Shown: positions 6,955 through 9,351 of the stretch, one piece after another
Layout of the letters: each line of letters starts with the position of its first letter
Position numbering within the stretch: position 1 is the first letter of the stretch
Source of the DNA: an uncultured Lachnospiraceae bacterium
Lineage (GTDB): Bacteria > Bacillota_A > Clostridia > Lachnospirales > Lachnospiraceae
DNA length: 9,351 nucleotides
Direction of reading: 5' to 3'
Assembly (NCBI GenBank): GCA_947175285.1
Contig: CAMWMM010000164.1
Coordinates: forward strand, 1-9,351
Notes under the pieces: generated by a model
The model's database searches: none
What the model saw: the letters and a program-made list of their open reading frames with translations, nothing else
What the model was told of the DNA's origin: nothing
Translations under genes and position numbers: made by a program

Positions 6955-6966
6955 AATTATTTCCTC
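6955..6966 (-). promoter_or_regulatory. Ribosome binding site deciding the start of the NimA-type gene
   Basis: GAGGAA, read on the minus strand at 6961-6966, is six bases from the ATG at 6954. It selects that ATG over the in-frame GTG at 6984, which has no such site. Confidence 0.7.
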
Positions 6967-6980
6967 AACTTCCAACTTGG

Positions 6981-8402
6981 TCACATTGCAAATAAATCAT
7001 CAAGTGTAATTACCGACTGGATATTTTCTGCATAAGAATTACCTACCAATCCGTAAGTGGTAATCAGCGTCGGGTAGATTGCATACTTTGTTCCGGTCAA
7101 CAGCACCAAATCGTTTATTTTGTTCCTAATACTTCTGTCCACCTTTTTCGTTACGGTATACTCTGAATCGGAATATTTCATTTCGCACAAATTTATCACC
7201 TGATCTTTTCTTATAATCAGTAAATCTATTTGCGAACCAAATATCCCTTTATCCGGATCCGCTTTGCAATACCATGAATTCACTTCCGTAAACACTCCGG
7301 ATATTCCCAGCTTCATTTTAATCTGATCTATATGCTCCATACAGACTCTTTCAAACGCAAGCCCCATCCATGTATTTACTATCGGCGTATTAATTTGATT
7401 GGACCAAAAATGTCCATCGGCAGGAATATCTTCTAAGAATTTAAAGTGAAATAATGTAAAACAATCAATCAATTGATATACTGCATTTTTCTTCTTCATT
7501 CCCACGGCAAAATACCGTCTGATAAAACCACAGCTTTCCAGTTCCTCCAATTTAACAGTCAAGTCGCCGGAATTCAAAATGCCTGAAGCTTCTATCAGTT
7601 CTTCCCTTGTCATCCCAACCTTCTTACGCCCTAACGTTTCAATTATCTTTACATATATAGTCGGATGTTTAAATGCAGACGCATATAAATATTTAAATTC
7701 TTCTTTTAAAGGAGCATTCTTTGCAAACAAAATATTGTCTATGTTTTGCGCCAGACTTAGACCTTTCTTTAAAAATCCCCAGTAATATGGAACTCCGCCA
7801 AAAATCATGTAATACTGTAAAATCTGATTTCTGTTTAACGCCAAACCGGATACCTTGACATATTCCTCACATTCCTTCAATGTGAATGTTTGTAAATGAA
7901 TCTGCTCTGTCAGCCGGTTATATAAACCGCCTTTATTGTGAACCACTTTGGACAGCATCCATGACGTAGCAGAAGCACATACAATCAGTATTACATCTTT
8001 TCTTGCAGACGCAAAGCTATTCCAAAAATTTTCTATGGCCGCCATAAGGTCGCTTTTTTGTGTATCCATCCAAGACAATTCATCTATAAAAATTACTTTT
8101 CTTTTCTCATTTGACTGTCTGACCAAATCTTTAAGCCCTTCAAATGCTTCCAGCCAGTTCTTTGGTTTACGTGCAACGGCGCAGCCTGCATCTTTCAAGG
8201 AAGAAGCGAATGCAAATAACTGCTCCTTCATTCCGCTTTCTGACAAACCTGCATGCTGAAATGTAAAGCGATAACCAAAAAATTCCCGGATTAAAAATGT
8301 TTTCCCAACTCTCCTCCGTCCATATACTGCAACAAAATGAGAATTGTCCCCCTGCAATACTGAATTTAATAATTCTATTTCTTTTTTACGGCCTATTAAC
8401 AT
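6981..8402 (-). CDS. AAA-type ATPase with C-terminal DUF234 (PD-(D/E)XK-like) domain
   Basis: A 473-aa cytosolic protein of the ATPase_2/DUF234 group, widespread and multi-copy in anaerobes and archaea, whose cellular role is not settled. Residues 1-230 form the ATPase domain: opening LIGRKKEIELL, Walker A GRRRVGKT (28-35), Walker B VIFIDE with Asp107 and Glu108, and a CASATSWM segment (142-149) resembling the family's sensor region. Residues about 250-325 look like a winged-helix domain (MTREELIEASG; LEELESCGFIRRY). Residues about 330-473 are DUF234, with a PD-(D/E)XK-like layout: Glu351 in GLAFE, Asp393 in SQIDLLI and EMK at 407-409. All candidate catalytic residues are present, so it may couple ATP hydrolysis to nucleic acid cleavage. 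AAGGAG (8409-8414) lies six bases ahead of the ATG. The spacer upstream carries an elaborate dyad, suggesting specific control. Confidence 0.9.
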   Translation of the reverse strand: MLIGRKKEIELLNSVLQGDNSHFVAVYGRRRVGKTFLIREFFGYRFTFQHAGLSESGMKEQLFAFASSLKDAGCAVARKPKNWLEAFEGLKDLVRQSNEKRKVIFIDELSWMDTQKSDLMAAIENFWNSFASARKDVILIVCASATSWMLSKVVHNKGGLYNRLTEQIHLQTFTLKECEEYVKVSGLALNRNQILQYYMIFGGVPYYWGFLKKGLSLAQNIDNILFAKNAPLKEEFKYLYASAFKHPTIYVKIIETLGRKKVGMTREELIEASGILNSGDLTVKLEELESCGFIRRYFAVGMKKKNAVYQLIDCFTLFHFKFLEDIPADGHFWSNQINTPIVNTWMGLAFERVCMEHIDQIKMKLGISGVFTEVNSWYCKADPDKGIFGSQIDLLIIRKDQVINLCEMKYSDSEYTVTKKVDRSIRNKINDLVLLTGTKYAIYPTLITTYGLVGNSYAENIQSVITLDDLFAM

Positions 8403-8416
8403 TTTGGGCTCCTTAT

Positions 8417-8535
8417 ACTTTACTTAATCTTATATTTCATTCCTCTTTAAGTAAAGTTTAACATCAACGCATAGGCAAATCAAGAAATATTGTAATTAAA
8501 CTTTACTTAATCATCTTATTTTGCAAGATTAAGTA
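8417..8535. promoter_or_regulatory. Nested dyad of four TACTTAA sites upstream of the ATPase gene
   Basis: TACTTAA lies at 8421-8427 and 8504-8510, and TTAAGTA at 8447-8453 and 8529-8535. The inner pair is a perfect 15-bp inverted repeat (TTAAGTAAAGTTTAA at 8447-8461, complement at 8496-8510). The outer pair is a perfect 11-bp inverted repeat (TACTTAATCTT at 8421-8431, complement at 8525-8535). Both share a centre at about 8478. Neighbouring sites can also pair: 8417-8427 with 8447-8457 (11 bp) and 8504-8512 with 8527-8535 (9 bp). The first site ends a few bases before the ATPase ribosome binding site, so bound protein or folded RNA could block expression. No promoter boxes are obvious. Confidence 0.6.
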
Positions 8536-8551
8536 ATGTATACTCCTATTC

Positions 8552-8632
8552 TCAACCCAAATCCAAAAATTTGCCCGCCAGTTTATACACTTGTTTTATT
8601 TCTTTAGATGATAAATCCCATGAATTTATTTC
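8552..8632 (-). other. Possible frameshifted tail of the small ORF (26 sense codons)
   Basis: Directly after the 33-codon ORF, in another frame, a 26-codon open stretch reads EINSWDLSSKEIKQVYKLAG and ends FLDLG at a TGA (8552-8554). It has no start codon with a ribosome binding site and opens just after a TAG (8633-8635). Its composition looks coding and its position is exactly where a continuation would be. Joined to the ORF before it, it would give a protein of about 58-60 residues. It may be the tail of a gene broken by a single-base indel near 8629-8635, or a chance open stretch. Confidence 0.3.
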
Positions 8633-8727
8633 CTACCGATTTTCGCACATATTCGCAATCCCTCTGAAACAGCCATAGCTAAGTTTTCAGGGATTAGTTC
8701 TGCTAAATACTGCATATATTCATTCAT
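8626..8727 (-). CDS. Small ORF, 33 aa, helical, unknown
   Basis: The ATG at 8727 is preceded by GGGAGAT (8735-8741) at seven bases, a very good ribosome binding site. The peptide starts MNEYMQYLAELIPENLAMAV and ends SEGLRICAKIGRK. It looks largely helical and amphipathic with a basic tail, and has one cysteine. It begins 30 nt after the cupin stop codon on the same strand, so it is probably carried on that transcript. I do not recognise it. Its stop may come from a frameshift, because a coding-looking stretch follows in another frame (8552-8632). It could be a genuine microprotein, the 5' part of a broken gene of about 58-60 codons, or spurious. Confidence 0.45.
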   Translation of the reverse strand: MNEYMQYLAELIPENLAMAVSEGLRICAKIGRK

Positions 8728-8757
8728 TTATTTTATCTCCCACGTAACAGACCGTAA

Positions 8758-9081
8758 TCAGAATGAAACAGTAAGCTGCATTTTGAATTTTTCTTCGCCG
8801 TAAACGGCATGCGGAATATCTTTCGGCATAATCAGCGTCTCACCTTCATTCAGAAGAAAAACTTCACCTCCGACGGTAAAACGCCCGGTTCCTTCCAGAA
8901 CTGTTACCATCGCATCCCCGCCTGAGGCGTGGGTGGATATTTCTTCCCCCTTGTCAAATGAAAAAATTGTTACGCTGACCTTATCATTCTGCACAAGCGT
9001 TTTGCTGACTACCTGACCGGACTGATATTCTACCTGGTCTTTTAACTGTAATTTTGTTTGTTTTTCAATGTTTTTGTACAT
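8758..9081 (-). CDS. Small cupin-domain protein
   Basis: A 107-aa single-domain cupin, a small beta-barrel that often binds a metal. Motif 1 is GEEISTHASGGDAMVTVLEG (45-64), keeping the first histidine (His51) but with the usual second histidine replaced, so metal binding may be altered. Motif 2 is GETLIMPKDIPHAV (80-93) with Pro86 and His91. Length is normal for single-domain cupins, which serve as isomerases, dioxygenases or ligand sensors; the job of this one cannot be told. AGGAAAGG (9091-9098) overlaps the stop codon of the ferredoxin-family gene and lies nine bases ahead of the ATG, so the two genes form an operon. I recall the same gene pairing in other Clostridia. Confidence 0.88.
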   Translation of the reverse strand: MYKNIEKQTKLQLKDQVEYQSGQVVSKTLVQNDKVSVTIFSFDKGEEISTHASGGDAMVTVLEGTGRFTVGGEVFLLNEGETLIMPKDIPHAVYGEEKFKMQLTVSF

Positions 9082-9096
9082 AATATTTTTCCTTTC

Positions 9097-9351
9097 CTAA
9101 TCATCAAGAACTTTTCCGTCAATGGATATGGTTATGGTATTCCATGGAATGTCTTTTCCGCTCTCCTGCAAGGCTTTTTTTGCCGCTGTCTCAAGGCCTC
9201 CGCAGCAAGGAACCTCCATCCTCAGAATGGTAACGCTTTTGATATCGTTATACTTTAATATTTCTGTCAGTTTTTCGCTGTAATCAACAGAATCGAGTTT
9301 TGGACAGCCAATCAGTGTGACTTTTCCCTTCATAAAATCCTCGTGGATATT
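9097..9351 (-). CDS. 4Fe-4S ferredoxin-family protein, C-terminal part (5' end outside window)
   Basis: The frame is open to the window edge, with NIHEDF preceding the methionine at 9333, so that methionine is internal and the gene is cut by the window. The visible 84 residues match the C-terminal domain of clostridial ferredoxin-type proteins, with LIGCPKLDSVDYSEKLTEIL, RMEVPCCGG and IPWNTITISIDG. In such proteins two CxxCxxC-type 4Fe-4S motifs form the N-terminal half, which lies beyond the edge. Three cysteines in the visible part (one in GCPKLD, two in PCCGG) are family-conserved in my memory. The protein is probably a cytosolic electron-transfer or redox-sensing factor. It stops 15 nt before the cupin ATG. 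If it began at 9333 it would be a 78-aa protein, which I think is wrong. Confidence 0.8.
   Translation of the reverse strand, partial: NIHEDFMKGKVTLIGCPKLDSVDYSEKLTEILKYNDIKSVTILRMEVPCCGGLETAAKKALQESGKDIPWNTITISIDGKVLDD

Noticed and set aside
7579..8259. Plus-strand ORFs opposite the ATPase (7579-7785 and 7948-8259)
   Set aside because: They are antisense to a protein with intact Walker motifs and a DUF234 domain, with no plausible protein features.
8403..8541. Repeats upstream of the ATPase considered as a CRISPR array
   Set aside because: The copies alternate in orientation, are only 7-15 bp long and have unequal spacing, and no cas genes are present.
9058..9258. 66-codon plus-strand ORF across the cupin and ferredoxin-family genes
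   Set aside because: It is antisense to two recognisable genes, and its composition is that of a shadow frame.

Overview
The window looks like part of a low-GC Gram-positive chromosome, most likely a gut or rumen Clostridia of the Lachnospiraceae type. This is inferred from strong AGGAGG-type ribosome binding sites, AT-rich spacers and the gene families present: paired ABC exporters, a DUF6061-like small protein, NimA-type flavoproteins, a DUF234-type ATPase, and a cupin next to a ferredoxin-family gene. No species can be named from the sequence alone.

Left edge (1-1001, +): the 3' end of a multi-pass membrane protein resembling GT-C glycosyltransferase-like proteins; its start lies outside the window. 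A 272-bp non-coding stretch follows, unusually rich in short repeats: five copies of TATAACA/TGTTATA and two nested inverted repeats. It leads into a tight plus-strand operon (1274-5392). The operon holds an 84-aa DUF6061-like protein, two half-size ABC exporter subunits with a 4-nt ATGA start/stop overlap, and a small unknown ORF. The two ABC proteins should form a heterodimeric exporter; both nucleotide-binding domains look catalytically complete. The cargo cannot be read from the window.

Around 5330-5340 there is a breakpoint. The plus-strand small ORF runs into the antisense of a minus-strand flavoprotein (PPOX/NimA-type) gene that keeps its ribosome binding site, start and first 35 or so codons and then loses all similarity. 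Two convergent genes therefore seem to have lost their 3' ends at one junction.

Right part (5337-9351, all -): read in the transcribed direction this is the C-terminal part of a ferredoxin-family protein (entering from beyond the right edge), a cupin, a 33-codon small ORF with a possible frameshifted tail, a regulatory-looking spacer, a 473-aa AAA-type ATPase with a C-terminal PD-(D/E)XK-like DUF234 domain, an intact PPOX/NimA-type flavoprotein, a GNAT acetyltransferase, an unrecognised 130-aa protein, and the truncated second PPOX gene. The spacer ahead of the ATPase holds four copies of a TACTTAA-centred site arranged as one nested, nearly exact dyad (8417-8535). That dyad is the most striking unexplained structure in the window.

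The ends (membrane protein; ferredoxin and cupin) look like ordinary chromosomal genes. The middle looks like accessory DNA with at least one rearrangement scar. There are no tRNA or rRNA genes, CRISPR arrays, transposases or integrases.
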